Shown here piece by piece: positions 18,410 to 28,003 of a stretch of DNA of 64,000 bases (positions are counted from its first letter, which is position 1; every line of letters starts with the position of its first letter). The notes under the pieces are model-generated. The model had not been told where the DNA came from. It ran no database searches and saw only the letters and a list, made by a program, of their open reading frames with translations. The DNA is from Arachidicoccus rhizosphaerae (GTDB taxonomy: Bacteria > Bacteroidota > Bacteroidia > Chitinophagales > Chitinophagaceae), in the NCBI RefSeq assembly GCF_900107765.1, contig NZ_FNQY01000001.1, forward strand, positions 186,001 to 250,000. Direction: 5' to 3'. A program made the translations under genes and the position numbers.

Positions 18410-18868
18410 TCACTCTCTCGCATCATTAATCTCAATCCAGTAACCATCAGGATCCATGAAATAAATCTGTTTAACGCCGTCCACTCTTAGCGTATAGGCA
18501 CCCTGCTTACCCTCCCAGCTCTCAAAGGGAATACTACGTTTTTTCAAATTGACGATAAATGCTTCCACGGAAGGAACCGTAAAACACAAATGCGCATTCT
18601 TATCGTGAAATTCTTTTTTCTTTGCGCCACTAATCAAATGCAGTTTGATATTAGGGCCTACCGCAAACCAGGTATGTTTGCCATCATGGAAGGGTTCCGC
18701 TACGGAGTCAAGACCAATCACATCCTTGTAAAACCCGGTACTTACCTGTAAGTCAGCTACATAAACCGCAATATGATTTAAAGAGGGATGAACCGGGGCT
18801 GTCTGCCCTAAGACGCTACCTGCCAGTGAGATAAAGGCCAGAACAATCAGGCTGATTTTAATTTTCAT
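18410..18868 (-). CDS. Exported VOC (glyoxalase/bleomycin resistance-like) superfamily protein
   Basis: 152 residues with a signal peptide (about residues 1-21, ending VLGQ). The rest is one vicinal-oxygen-chelate module pair: LNHIAVYVADLQVSTGFYKDVIGL with the first metal His, HLCFTVPSVEAF, and KQIYFMDPDGYWIEIND with the terminal Glu. Close relatives are annotated lactoylglutathione lyase-like, but substrates are mostly unknown. It ends at the shared terminator with the M56 gene. Confidence 0.88.
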   Translation of the reverse strand: MKIKISLIVLAFISLAGSVLGQTAPVHPSLNHIAVYVADLQVSTGFYKDVIGLDSVAEPFHDGKHTWFAVGPNIKLHLISGAKKKEFHDKNAHLCFTVPSVEAFIVNLKKRSIPFESWEGKQGAYTLRVDGVKQIYFMDPDGYWIEINDARE

Positions 18869-18951
18869 GGTGCAAATTTTAATAAAGTAATGTAATGTCC
18901 TTCTAAATTACTTTATTTTAATTAACCAGGCACCCGCAATAACAATCCGTT

Positions 18952-19404
18952 TTATACCTTGTCTTCTGTAAGGCTTGCCGCTGCAGCTCTTGACCAGCTG
19001 TATTTTTTGATAATTCCATGACTGGCGTCCATCATCTTTATCGTATCAAGTGCTATAACAAAAATGTCGCCGGGCCTGACAAAAGCCATAGGCAGTTGTT
19101 TATGGTAATATTTAAATCCTTCTCCCTTTATTAACTCGCTCTCCTGGATCAAATGGCCCCAAAACTGCACCCCTTTTACGATTAATAAATTTAATTTGTC
19201 CGGAAGGATTGTTCCGGATACTATGGGGTTTTTCTTTAAAAGTCTGGCATGCTGCGTTCCGGCACCTGATTTAAAATACAGAAAATTTTCTGTCTCCTGA
19301 TAAACATACATGCAATTAAAACTATAAGGCAGCCCCTGATCATCCAGACAGCTCATGCTTGCAATATGTTGCGTTTTTATAAAATCCAGTATTTTGGGTT
19401 CCAT
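18952..19404 (-). CDS. Pyridoxamine 5'-phosphate oxidase-family (FMN-binding split-barrel) protein
   Basis: From ATG 19404 (MEPKILDFIKTQHIASMS) the protein has 150 residues. A longer frame to 19479 adds 25 unlikely residues. The FMN split-barrel pattern is visible: FIKTQHIASMSCLDDQGLPYSFNCMYVY, then ENFLYFKSGAGTQHARLLKKNPIVSG and GVQFWGHLIQ. Such small PPOX-like proteins bind flavin or heme and have varied, often unknown roles. It is preceded by an Fnr/Crp-type palindrome at the same distance from a -7 element as seen for nirK and hemN, so it probably belongs to a low-oxygen or NO-responsive set. Confidence 0.82.
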   Translation of the reverse strand: MEPKILDFIKTQHIASMSCLDDQGLPYSFNCMYVYQETENFLYFKSGAGTQHARLLKKNPIVSGTILPDKLNLLIVKGVQFWGHLIQESELIKGEGFKYYHKQLPMAFVRPGDIFVIALDTIKMMDASHGIIKKYSWSRAAAASLTEDKV

Positions 19405-19518
19405 ATGATACCTATTTTTGTTTTTTAATGAGCCGTGATAAGGCAAATAAGAGGGCAAACACAACCAAATAGACACCAATATGCCTGCCCTCCATTAGCA
19501 ATACCATCTTATGCACTA

Positions 19519-19584
19519 CAAATATTACAAAAGGCCTTTTCTGATTGTATGATGCTAAAAAGGCCTTCCTATGATTCATATCAT
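19519..19584 (-). promoter_or_regulatory. Fnr/Crp-type box (19571-19584) and -7-like element (19519-19526) for the PPOX gene
   Basis: The box is ATGAT-TCAT-ATCAT, symmetric about 19577.5. On the minus strand, 51.5 bp away, lies AATATTTG (19526-19519), a one-mismatch fit to TAnnTTTG. This is the same geometry as at nirK and hemN. A weaker plus-strand candidate (TAAATTTA, 19626-19633) could alternatively serve the histidine kinase gene at 48.5 bp spacing. An inverted repeat AAGGCCTTTT/AAAAAGGCCTT (19531-19566) overlaps the interval. Confidence 0.65.
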
Positions 19585-19749
19585 AATTCTATTTCTTAAA
19601 CATAAATAGTTGTTCTTTTAATACATAAATTTAAAAGAATCAAAAAGGTTTGCCCCCTTTGGAACAATACCTGTCCGGCTCACCGGCCAAAGCGGGCTAT
19701 TTTAAAAACCGCTGAGAAATACATAATTTTACCATTCAAAAATATTGAA

Positions 19750-20910
19750 ATGAGCTTTTCAGATACGACGCCTATTCAGTCCGACGACTTAACGCAAAAG
19801 CAACTTTTTGAAGCCATCTTTCAAAATGCTACTATGGGCATTATCATTACGGACCAGACCGGTAAGATAACGTTAGCGAATAAATTTGCTCTTGAAAGTT
19901 TCAGTTATAGCGAAAAGGAACTTTTAGGCAAAAGAGTAGAGGATATCATTCCTAGCAGGTTTCATCATCACCATGTGGATTACCGCAATCATTACAATGC
20001 CCATGCGGAGACTAGGGCAATGGGAACGGGGCGGGATCTTTATGGACTAAGAAAAGATGGTAGTGAATTCCCGGTTGAAGTAAGCCTTAGTCCTTTTAAA
20101 AAAGGCGACCAGTTACTGGTTATTGCCTTTATCATAGATATTACTGTTCGCAAAGAAAAGGAACTTGCGGAAAAAGAATATGAAAGAGCGCTCATATCGC
20201 TGAACAAGGAAAAGGAACTCAATGAGATGAAATCAAAATTCATCTCAATGGCATCGCATGAATTTAAAACGCCACTCAGCACGATTTTATCTTCCGCATC
20301 CTTAATATCAAAGTATCCTAAAGAAAATGAACAGGCTCACAGAGAAAAGCATGTGGCAAGGATTAAAGCCTCTGTTTCTCATCTCAATAGCACCTTAAAT
20401 GATTTTCTGGATTTCGGGCGCATTGAGAATGGTAAAATACCGGTGCATTTTACCAGCTTTCCGCTGGAGGACTTACTGACCGAAGTCTTAAGTGAATTGG
20501 AACATTCCGTTGCCCTGGACAGGAATATCCAGGTCTCCATCAGTGCAGCGCTCATTATTTATACAGACAGGCATTTACTTAAAAACATTCTTTTAAACCT
20601 GCTTAGTAATGCGCTTAAATTCAGTGAAAAAGACAAGCCTGTTGAAATCAGTTGTTATCAGCAAGGGCACTCCACCAGGATCATTATAACAGATCATGGC
20701 GTTGGTATTGCCTCAGAAGATAATAAACAGGTGTATAATCTATTTTATAGAGGCAACAACGTATTACATATCGCAGGCACGGGGCTGGGCCTCGCCATTG
20801 TCAGCCGTTATGTGGATTTAATCCACGCAAAGCTTAACTTTACCAGTACAATAGGGGAAGGGACAACGTTTACTCTGACATTAAGTGATGAAAAAGATTC
20901 TACTGATTGA
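19750..20910 (+). CDS. Soluble PAS-domain sensor histidine kinase
   Basis: 386 residues without membrane helices. The PAS domain covers about residues 17-130 (FEAIFQNATMGIIITDQTGKITLANKFAL, then KDGSEFPVEVSLSP). A coiled linker leads to the dimerisation/phosphoacceptor helix with His170 in ASHEFKTPLSTI. The ATP-binding domain has the N-box LLNLLSNALKFSE, G1 DHGVGI and G2 GTGLGLAIV. Its stop overlaps the start of the next gene by about 20 bp, so kinase and response regulator are translationally coupled. A cytoplasmic PAS sensor beside nirK suggests redox, oxygen or NO sensing, but no heme-binding residue can be claimed from sequence. Confidence 0.93.
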   Translation: MSFSDTTPIQSDDLTQKQLFEAIFQNATMGIIITDQTGKITLANKFALESFSYSEKELLGKRVEDIIPSRFHHHHVDYRNHYNAHAETRAMGTGRDLYGLRKDGSEFPVEVSLSPFKKGDQLLVIAFIIDITVRKEKELAEKEYERALISLNKEKELNEMKSKFISMASHEFKTPLSTILSSASLISKYPKENEQAHREKHVARIKASVSHLNSTLNDFLDFGRIENGKIPVHFTSFPLEDLLTEVLSELEHSVALDRNIQVSISAALIIYTDRHLLKNILLNLLSNALKFSEKDKPVEISCYQQGHSTRIIITDHGVGIASEDNKQVYNLFYRGNNVLHIAGTGLGLAIVSRYVDLIHAKLNFTSTIGEGTTFTLTLSDEKDSTD

Positions 20911-21928
20911 AGATAACCAGGAACTCCTGGAGAACACAGCAGAGATACTCTCTCTTGGAGGGTATGAGGTAATGACTGCCTTGGATGGAAAATCCGGCGT
21001 TGAAAAGGCAATCCTCTATCTTCCTGATTTGATTATCTCAGACATTATGATGCCTGGGCTGGATGGTTATGGCGTATTGCTGATGGTACAAAAACACGCT
21101 GAACTTAAGGACGTTCCTTTTATTTTCATGACCGCTAAAACCGAGCGTTCAGATTTTAGAAAAGGCATGGAAATGGGGGCGGACGACTACATCACTAAGC
21201 CTTTTAATGAAGCCGAGCTGCTCAATGCTATTGAAACCCGGCTTAAAAAATCTGCCCGCAACACCATAAAAGAAAAGATTGCAGAAATCCCCAATGAACC
21301 CAGAAGAATTTCACTGGAAACACTGCTGGAGGGAAAAATCACCAACCAATACAAAAAAAGACAGGTGATCTTTTCTGAAGGAAATCATCCACATTATTTA
21401 TTTTATGTTGCGAAGGGAAAGGTTAAGGCTTATAAAACCAGTGAAGACGGCAAAGAATTAATTGTGGGCCTGTATGGTGCCGGGGACTTTCTTGGCTATA
21501 CCGCACTGCTGGAAGAATCTACTTACAAAGTAACCGCCGAGGTCATTGAGGATGCCGTGATAGACATCATCAGTAAAAAGGATTTTTTTGAGCTCATCCA
21601 GGCAAATCCAGATTTTGCCCGCAGATTCTTCCATTTACTGGCTGATAATAACAACCAAAAAGCAGAACACATGGTGGAGCTCGCCTACGAATCTTTACGT
21701 AAAAGAGTGGCCAGGGTTTTATTATTATTAAAAGCCAAATACGAAAATCATAATACCGAACATTTTTCGATCCATATCCGCAGAGAGGAGCTGGCAAGCC
21801 TTGCCGGGACTTCAACAGAATCGCTCATCCGTACGCTGAGCGATTTCAAAAATGAAGGCCTTCTATTAATAGAACACGGTCTTATCGAAATCATCAATGA
21901 ACAAAAACTTGCCAATATGCTCAATTAA
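20888..21928 (+). CDS. Response regulator fused to a CRP/FNR-type regulator
   Basis: From ATG 20888 the protein has 346 residues (a GTG codon directly upstream is an alternative start). Domain order: receiver (about 1-120; phosphoacceptor Asp52 in IISDIMMPGLDG, switch Thr82, Lys104 in TKPF), cyclic-nucleotide-binding-like barrel (about 145-260; KRQVIFSEGNHPHYLFYVAKGKVKAYK), and Crp-type helix-turn-helix (about 265-340; RREELASLAGTSTESLIRTLSDF). No Cys cluster for an Fe-S site is seen, unlike true FNR. Phosphorylation by the adjacent kinase probably controls DNA binding. The Fnr/Crp-like palindromes at 19571, 22048 and 32615 are good candidates for its sites (inference). Confidence 0.92.
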   Translation: MKKILLIEDNQELLENTAEILSLGGYEVMTALDGKSGVEKAILYLPDLIISDIMMPGLDGYGVLLMVQKHAELKDVPFIFMTAKTERSDFRKGMEMGADDYITKPFNEAELLNAIETRLKKSARNTIKEKIAEIPNEPRRISLETLLEGKITNQYKKRQVIFSEGNHPHYLFYVAKGKVKAYKTSEDGKELIVGLYGAGDFLGYTALLEESTYKVTAEVIEDAVIDIISKKDFFELIQANPDFARRFFHLLADNNNQKAEHMVELAYESLRKRVARVLLLLKAKYENHNTEHFSIHIRREELASLAGTSTESLIRTLSDFKNEGLLLIEHGLIEIINEQKLANMLN

Positions 21929-22047
21929 AGCAGCATCCTGCGTGTAATACATGGCTGCTTTACTGAGTTACAAAATACAATAAATCAACGAGTTGATTCC
22001 TTGTGCCGTAAATAATCAACACGGTTTTATGCCAACCAGCCAAAAAC

Positions 22048-22113
22048 ATGATGTAAATCATTTTTTTCACGCACCCTTGTCACCGGAGCCGCCGTCTACG
22101 ACCGGTAATTTTG
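22048..22113 (+). promoter_or_regulatory. Fnr/Crp-type box (22048-22061) and -7 element (22106-22113) of nirK
   Basis: The box ATGAT-GTAA-ATCAT has perfect 5-bp half-sites about 22054.5. TAATTTTG at 22106-22113 matches TAnnTTTG exactly, 51.5 bp from the box centre, which would put the box near -62 to -64, a class I activator position. The nirK ATG is 49 bp further. Confidence 0.8.
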
Positions 22114-22161
22114 TGGTAGAAATTTAAAACAACAAAATAGTTCACCTTTAAATTCAAAGCC

Positions 22162-23229
22162 ATGAAAAAGACAGTAAAATTTGCATTCATTCTATTAAGT
22201 CTGATTGGCGTTTATTGCATGTTTTGGGGATGCAGTAATAATAAAGCAGATAAACAGGATCAACTGGAAACCCTGCAAGGGGCTTATACGGCCAGACTCG
22301 GCGTTGCACCACTTGCTCCACCCTCTATAAGTCAATATAAAACACCACAAAAAGTAATTGTCAACTTACTGGTTACCGAAAAGCAGATGCAGCTCGCAAA
22401 TGGTGTCCAATATACTTTCTGGACTTTTAACGGAACCGTTCCGGGGCCCATGATTCGCGTCCATCAGGGAGATGAAGTAGAAGTCCATTTAAGTAATAGC
22501 CCCAACAGCACCATGCCACATAATATTGACTTTCACGCTGCCACCGGACCTGGCGGAGGAGCAGAGGCCTCTGCAACAGCACCCGGCCACACTTCTGTTT
22601 TTGGTTTCCGCGCCTTAAAACCAGGTCTTTTTATCTACCACTGCGCGATGGCTCCCGTGGGGATGCACATTGCCAATGGGATGTACGGGCTTATCCTGGT
22701 TGAACCCAAGGAAGGCTTGCCGAAGGTTGATAAAGAGTTTTATATGGTTCAGGGAGAAGTTTATACAGATGGAAAATTTGGGGACACTGGTTTGCAGCAC
22801 TTTAATTTACAAAAGGCATTAGATGAAAAACCGGATTATGTTGTATTTAACGGTTCAGTGGGTGCGCTGATGGGAGATAATGCCTTCCATGCCAAAGTCG
22901 GAGAAACCGTAAGGATCTTTTTTGGAAATGCAGGGCCCAGTCTTACCTCTTCCTTTCATGTGATCGGAGAAATCTTTGACAGAGTCTACCTTGAAGGCGG
23001 GCAGATGATCAACCGCGACGTACAGACAACACTGGTTCCCGTGGGAGGAGCCGTCATTACGGAATTCACCTGTAAAGTTCCGGGATATTATTCCATCGTT
23101 GATCACTCCATTTTCAGGGCTTTCAATAAAGGCGCTATTGGTCAGCTGGAAATTACCGGAGCAGAAAATAAGGACATCTATTCCGGGAAAATCAAAGATG
23201 AACCTTATATAGAAACACAAAGCAAATAA
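22162..23229 (+). CDS. nirK: Copper-containing nitrite reductase
   Basis: The 355-residue enzyme reduces nitrite to nitric oxide outside the cytoplasm. The two-cupredoxin layout and the copper ligands are visible: type 1 Cu by His120, Cys161, His169 and Met174; type 2 Cu by His125, His160 and His315; the catalytic pair Asp123 and His266 ([11 protein letters not shown]). The N-terminus has a hydrophobic segment ending in GC24, consistent with a lipoprotein, though the lipobox (FWGC) is not ideal. It is followed 24 bp later by the SUMF1-like gene and then a SCO gene. An Fnr/Crp-type box and a consensus -7 element sit upstream. No nitric oxide reductase or nosZ is in this window. Confidence 0.96.
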   Translation: MKKTVKFAFILLSLIGVYCMFWGCSNNKADKQDQLETLQGAYTARLGVAPLAPPSISQYKTPQKVIVNLLVTEKQMQLANGVQYTFWTFNGTVPGPMIRVHQGDEVEVHLSNSPNSTMPHNIDFHAATGPGGGAEASATAPGHTSVFGFRALKPGLFIYHCAMAPVGMHIANGMYGLILVEPKEGLPKVDKEFYMVQGEVYTDGKFGDTGLQHFNLQKALDEKPDYVVFNGSVGALMGDNAFHAKVGETVRIFFGNAGPSLTSSFHVIGEIFDRVYLEGGQMINRDVQTTLVPVGGAVITEFTCKVPGYYSIVDHSIFRAFNKGAIGQLEITGAENKDIYSGKIKDEPYIETQSK

Positions 23230-23253
23230 GTGCCTGTTGCAAAAATAATAGCC

Positions 23254-24051
23254 ATGAAAACAGCCATCATTTTTCTAACCAGTCTGTTTATGGTCACCGC
23301 TTTAAATGCTCAACCGCACAAAAAGCGCCCGCTCTCCGGGCGGCCTCCGGACATGGTGTATGTGCCAGCGGGCCTATACAGACCATTTATGCAGCAGGGC
23401 GATAAAAGCGGGCGCGTACAGCTACAGGCATTTTATATGGATGATCACGCCGTCACAAATCAGGAATTCCTTGCCTTTATAAAGGCCAATCCAAAATGGG
23501 CCAAATCAAAGATCCCCGGACTTCTGGCAGATCAAAATTACTTAGAACAATGGTCCGGTGATTACCAAATAGGAAATCCGGCCATCTGCAACAGTCCGGT
23601 TACCAATGTTTGCTGGTACGCCGCGGCGGCTTACGCAAAATGGAGGGGTAAAAGCCTCCCCACACTTGATCAGTGGGAATATGCGCTGAGCTTCCCTCCG
23701 GTAGGACTACCCAAAAACCGGTCGGTAACCCGTTATATCTTAGACTGGTACAGTAACCCTACTCCTGAGCATTTGGCCGCGGTAAAGACAGGCTATCAAA
23801 ACGACTTAGGTATTTACGATCTGGTAGGCAGTATATGGGAATGGGTTGATGACTTTAATAGTGTGGTGGAAAGTGGCGACTCCAGAAGCCAGGGATCGCT
23901 GGAAAAGTCACTGTTCTGTGCCGCTGGCAGCCAAAGCGCCATCGATAAATCAGATTACGCCTCTTTTATGCGCTTTGCCTTTAGAAACAGTTTAAAAGCA
24001 AAATACACCGTTCGGAATTTAGGGTTCAGATGTGTCAAAAATATTAATTGA
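23254..24051 (+). CDS. SUMF1/formylglycine-generating-enzyme-like secreted protein
   Basis: Starting at ATG 23254, 265 residues with a signal peptide (MKTAIIFLTSLFMVTALNAQ). The FGE-sulfatase fold is shown by DMVYVPAGLYRPF near the start, FYMDDHAVTNQEFLAFIKANP, PVTNVCWYAAAAYAKWRGKSLPTLDQWEYA, YDLVGSIWEWVDDF and the terminal RNLGFRCVK. Members of this fold include formylglycine-generating enzymes and many proteins of other or unknown function. No sulfatase is nearby. Its place directly after nirK suggests a role in the nitrite reductase unit, perhaps maturation or electron supply (inference). An earlier GTG at 23230 is less likely, since it would precede the signal peptide. Confidence 0.88.
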   Translation: MKTAIIFLTSLFMVTALNAQPHKKRPLSGRPPDMVYVPAGLYRPFMQQGDKSGRVQLQAFYMDDHAVTNQEFLAFIKANPKWAKSKIPGLLADQNYLEQWSGDYQIGNPAICNSPVTNVCWYAAAAYAKWRGKSLPTLDQWEYALSFPPVGLPKNRSVTRYILDWYSNPTPEHLAAVKTGYQNDLGIYDLVGSIWEWVDDFNSVVESGDSRSQGSLEKSLFCAAGSQSAIDKSDYASFMRFAFRNSLKAKYTVRNLGFRCVKNIN

Positions 24052-24111
24052 GCCTCTTTTCAAATGTTCTTCTGTCTATGACCCTAACCTATAATGATAA
24101 ATTTATTCGTC

Positions 24112-24723
24112 ATGCGCAATATAAAATTTTTAATTATCCTATTAACCTGTCTGTTGCTGGCCTGCAATAACGCCACTAAGTCCGTCTCTGAAGATAAAGT
24201 TGCCCGGACAACGCAAAACAGCGATATCTCCGCAAACTCCATCTATTTGTCCCGGGAAGAATGGACCAATCAGGACGGGCAGCAAATGCCCCTTGATGAC
24301 CTGTCCGGAAAAGTACAGGTCATAGCGATGATTTTTACTTCCTGTGGTTATGCCTGTCCGCAGCTGGTGGAAAATATGCGTGCAATAGAGCTTGCATTAC
24401 CCGCCGAAATTTTAAATCAGGTGCACTTTACATTAGTAAGTTTTGATACGCAGTCTGATTCTGCAGCAACCTTGAAATTATATGCCAGTCAAAAGCATCT
24501 GGATAAAAACTGGACCTTACTTCATGGCAGCCAGGATCAGGTAAGAATGCTTTCCATGCTATTAGAAGTAAAATACAGCAAACTGGCACTAGGCGGATTT
24601 AACCACACCAACCAAATTGCCATTTTAAATCAAAAAGGAGAAATCGTTAAAAAAATACAGGGACTGGACGTTCATACAAAGGAGGGACTGGAGGCCATTG
24701 AAGCCATTACCCTTAAAAAATAA
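24112..24723 (+). CDS. SCO1/SenC-family copper chaperone, lipoprotein
   Basis: From ATG 24112 (MRNIKFLIILLTCLLLAC) the protein has 203 residues and a good lipobox (LLLAC). An ATG six codons upstream is possible. The thioredoxin-like fold holds the copper-binding Cys-x3-Cys (TSCGYACPQLVENM) and the conserved later His in FNHTNQIAIL. SCO proteins deliver copper to cuproenzymes or act as thiol reductases. Being third after nirK and the SUMF1-like gene, it very probably helps metallate NirK. The 60-bp gap leaves co-transcription likely. Confidence 0.9.
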   Translation: MRNIKFLIILLTCLLLACNNATKSVSEDKVARTTQNSDISANSIYLSREEWTNQDGQQMPLDDLSGKVQVIAMIFTSCGYACPQLVENMRAIELALPAEILNQVHFTLVSFDTQSDSAATLKLYASQKHLDKNWTLLHGSQDQVRMLSMLLEVKYSKLALGGFNHTNQIAILNQKGEIVKKIQGLDVHTKEGLEAIEAITLKK

Positions 24724-24844
24724 TGGTTGTAACCCTCCGTCAGTGGCCGTAGCCAGAGCCGACTGTTTAAGAGCATTTAATCTGGGGCACTATTTCTTTT
24801 TATCATTAGCCTGAGGTGCCGGCACCGCTACCCCGATTTGATGA

Positions 24845-27800
24845 TTACCAGCCGTAGCTCTCCTTAAACGGATTTTCAGGATTTACGGGCTCTTGAGGAT
24901 GAAAAATACCGTTTATCAGGTCCACAGGCGCTTCAGGAATGCTTAATGCAATGGTGAGTCCTCCTTTTATGCTTTTAATATCACTGATCTTAAGCCGCCC
25001 TTTGGGCGCTTTAAATTTACTCCCATATCCTGTGATAATCGCATTTTGAGATATCAGTATATTCCCGTTTTTGTTTTCAACGCCCAATTGTCCATTACCT
25101 GGGTAAAGTCCAAGTGTGACGCCGTCACTAGCGCTTATCGCTGCCAGATCAACTTTTGACCGGTTACCATTAAATCTAATATCATTCTTATCAAGGGCAT
25201 ACACGCCCCTTTCGTTATAGGCCGTTTTACCGATAGAAGAAGAGAACGGTCCGGCGCCGATCCAGTGAAAAGTATGATAATTACTGCCGGCCTGTACGGT
25301 TAGCCCACATTCCAACAAGTTTCCGGTTGCGTTACTGAACGGTGTTACGTCGTACCGGATATCCACCAGATTGCGGCTGTTTACAAAAACCCGGACCGTT
25401 CCCTGGATACCTCTTCCGGACGAATCAATATTTGATGGATTTTCTGACTCAGATGTCCACACACACTCCAGTGTATAAATCACCCCGCTATCCGTCTTTT
25501 GCTTTTTATATTGAGTAACCTTAGGGCTCAGTATATAAGGATTCCAGTTAAAATGATCCTTTAAGGTCTGATTTTCCGAGGTGATGGTAAGCTTTCTTCC
25601 CACGCGCATCATTAGCGGGGTTTCCAGCAAAACTTTATGGCTGTTTTGCACCTTCAGAATTCCCTTGTTTGATACCGTCACCCTTACTGGCGAAACCGGC
25701 ATTTCACCCGCCAGCAATTGCCGGTAATCGGGTTTTACGAGCAATAGATTTTTTTCACTAATCTGACTGCCGTCCGGGGCAATAATCTTCAGATGTAAAG
25801 AATAATCAAAAGGGCGCAACGCTTTTTGCATGGCTATTATCTGGGGTAATGCAACGGATATTTTTTCCCTGCCTGTCTGTTGTGCCGCTTCAGTGAGCCA
25901 CAACCTTCCCTCATTAAGTACCGTATCCGGTCTTACTAATTGCCAGCAAAGCTGATAACCATGCAGCGTCTTAAAATCAAAACGATTGGCAATCTCAATC
26001 CCGAATTCATTCTCCTGGCCAAAGACAGCCTCTAGCTGATCCGTCAGTATTTGAACAGGGCTGTAAACCTTTCTCACTAAATAATAATCTTCCTGTGGAT
26101 ATAAATTTCCGTAGACAATCCCGTCCGCACCATTATTGCCAAAATTATCCATATAATGCGTCTGGTCAATCCATACTCCCTGCTCCACCGTGGAGAGTTG
26201 TGGCATGGAATTATCCGCTCCTTTTTCCAGCTGCTTTATGGAGCCTTTTATTTTGTCTTTGCCATCTGTCAACAGTGCCTGATCTTTCCAACACCATACC
26301 GAACCTCCGATTATTTTAGGCTGTTTATAGATATTGGCATATTGCTCTTCAAATTCATCCATTGCCAGTCCCAAAGAGTGCGCATACTCCGTTAAAATAA
26401 GGGGCTTATCTGTTTTAATCAGGCTTTCATTTAAAGCTGCAACGTCCAGGTAATGGGGCATATAAATATCTACGTTGGGGCTCTGCTTTCCCTGGTAGCG
26501 CAAATAATCCGACCCTCTTTGAGGTAATCCGCGCGGCCGCGAGCTGTCCAGCGCTTTCACATATTGGATAACCTTTTCAACGACAGGTGTATAAGGGTTC
26601 TCATTGCCGATAGACCACACAATTACACTCGGATGATTTCTGTCCCGGGTAATCGTTGACCGGGCTCTGGTGATCAGTTCCGGCAGATAAGCCGTGTCGC
26701 TCAGGTTTTTATCTCCATAGCCAAAAGGAACTTCATCACAGATATAAAATCCTAGCTGATCACAGAGGTCATAAAATTCGGGGGCAAAAGGATAATGCGC
26801 CGTGCGGATGAAGTTTATTCCGGCTGATTTCATCATTTTCAGCTCCTTTAACCTGGCAGAAAATGCAATGGCCCGACCATTTTTGGGATCTATTTCACTC
26901 AGGCAAACACCTCGAAGATGTACCTGTTGATTATTGACCATTAATTTGTAACCCTCCACCTTTACACTCCTTAGTCCGACACATTGATTGCTTTGCTGCA
27001 GAACCCGGCCGTTTTTGTCCCTTAACTTTACCTCCAGGCTGTACAATTGCGGCGTCTCGGCGGTCCATAACCTGGGATTTTTTATCAGGCCAGAAAAGCT
27101 TATTGATGGTAATGCCGTATTCTCCTTTGTCTCCCCAACCGGTGCGCCAGAACTTTTCTGATTAAATATTTCACCGGCAGACAAAAAGCGGTTAAAATCA
27201 AGGATATGATTCCCCAGAGGATCCACCAGGCTTGCAACAAGGTTCAAACTGCTGTCATTTAATACAGACCTGTCGGAACCCTTGAACCGGCCAAGGTCAA
27301 TTTTTAAATCCACCCGGGCTTCATTTGGATTCAATATATCTGCTTTGAAATCAATACCCCCCAGATAGATATTATTCAAGGCAAATAACGTAACATCCCT
27401 TGAAATTCCGGAAAGAGACCAGTCATCGTTGGTATCGAACTGCCAGGTATTTTTAGGTTGCGAAGGCAGTGACCGGGTAGAAACCTGGACGGATAAAACA
27501 TTGTCATCTGTTTTATTCAAAAAGGGAGTAATATCAAATTGTGCCAGATTATAACTACTGCCCCAGCAACCCACCTTTTTTCCATTAACAAAAACCGTAT
27601 AGGAAAAATTTACGCCGTCAAATCGTAAAATTAAATGCTTATTATCCCACACCGGATTGTACGCAAATGTGCGTCTGTAAAGGCCGGTAAAATCTCCCAG
27701 GTCTTTGCCATACTCCGGAGCTTTTAATTGATTAATGACAGTCTCCCAGTTTCCGGGCACCTGAACCTGCTGCCAATGCTTATCATTAAAAGAATTTTGC

Positions 27801-27988
27801 TGCCATCCTTTCAGGCTGTCCGGCACCTGCTGACCTGGGAATATTTTAATCTTCCAGGTTCCATTCAGGGAAGTACACTGAATTTTGTCCCGGACAGGAT
27901 AATACTGCGCCTTTAGTAGGGATACCTGACCAAAGATTAGGCAAATCAGGAGCCATTTACGCATTATAGATTTTCTGCTCATTTTCAT
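24845..27988 (-). CDS. Glycoside hydrolase family 2 (beta-galactosidase, LacZ type), secreted
   Basis: 1047 residues with a signal peptide (about residues 1-27, ending LLKAQ). It has the full LacZ-like layout: sugar-binding jelly roll (PGNWETV, GLYRRTF, FDGVNFSYTVFVNGKKVG), Ig-like domains, TIM barrel with the acid/base Glu in VIVWSIGNEN and the nucleophile Glu in LILTEYAHS, and a C-terminal small-chain beta-sandwich (FHWIGAGPFSS). GH2 also includes exo-enzymes for other sugars, so galactosidase activity is likely but not proven. It lies 15 bp downstream of the GH115 gene on the same strand, suggesting joint action on a decorated plant glycan. Confidence 0.92.
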   Translation of the reverse strand: MKMSRKSIMRKWLLICLIFGQVSLLKAQYYPVRDKIQCTSLNGTWKIKIFPGQQVPDSLKGWQQNSFNDKHWQQVQVPGNWETVINQLKAPEYGKDLGDFTGLYRRTFAYNPVWDNKHLILRFDGVNFSYTVFVNGKKVGCWGSSYNLAQFDITPFLNKTDDNVLSVQVSTRSLPSQPKNTWQFDTNDDWSLSGISRDVTLFALNNIYLGGIDFKADILNPNEARVDLKIDLGRFKGSDRSVLNDSSLNLVASLVDPLGNHILDFNRFLSAGEIFNQKSSGAPVGETKENTALPSISFSGLIKNPRLWTAETPQLYSLEVKLRDKNGRVLQQSNQCVGLRSVKVEGYKLMVNNQQVHLRGVCLSEIDPKNGRAIAFSARLKELKMMKSAGINFIRTAHYPFAPEFYDLCDQLGFYICDEVPFGYGDKNLSDTAYLPELITRARSTITRDRNHPSVIVWSIGNENPYTPVVEKVIQYVKALDSSRPRGLPQRGSDYLRYQGKQSPNVDIYMPHYLDVAALNESLIKTDKPLILTEYAHSLGLAMDEFEEQYANIYKQPKIIGGSVWCWKDQALLTDGKDKIKGSIKQLEKGADNSMPQLSTVEQGVWIDQTHYMDNFGNNGADGIVYGNLYPQEDYYLVRKVYSPVQILTDQLEAVFGQENEFGIEIANRFDFKTLHGYQLCWQLVRPDTVLNEGRLWLTEAAQQTGREKISVALPQIIAMQKALRPFDYSLHLKIIAPDGSQISEKNLLLVKPDYRQLLAGEMPVSPVRVTVSNKGILKVQNSHKVLLETPLMMRVGRKLTITSENQTLKDHFNWNPYILSPKVTQYKKQKTDSGVIYTLECVWTSESENPSNIDSSGRGIQGTVRVFVNSRNLVDIRYDVTPFSNATGNLLECGLTVQAGSNYHTFHWIGAGPFSSSIGKTAYNERGVYALDKNDIRFNGNRSKVDLAAISASDGVTLGLYPGNGQLGVENKNGNILISQNAIITGYGSKFKAPKGRLKISDIKSIKGGLTIALSIPEAPVDLINGIFHPQEPVNPENPFKESYGW

Positions 27989-28003
27989 GGAATAAACGAA
28001 GGG

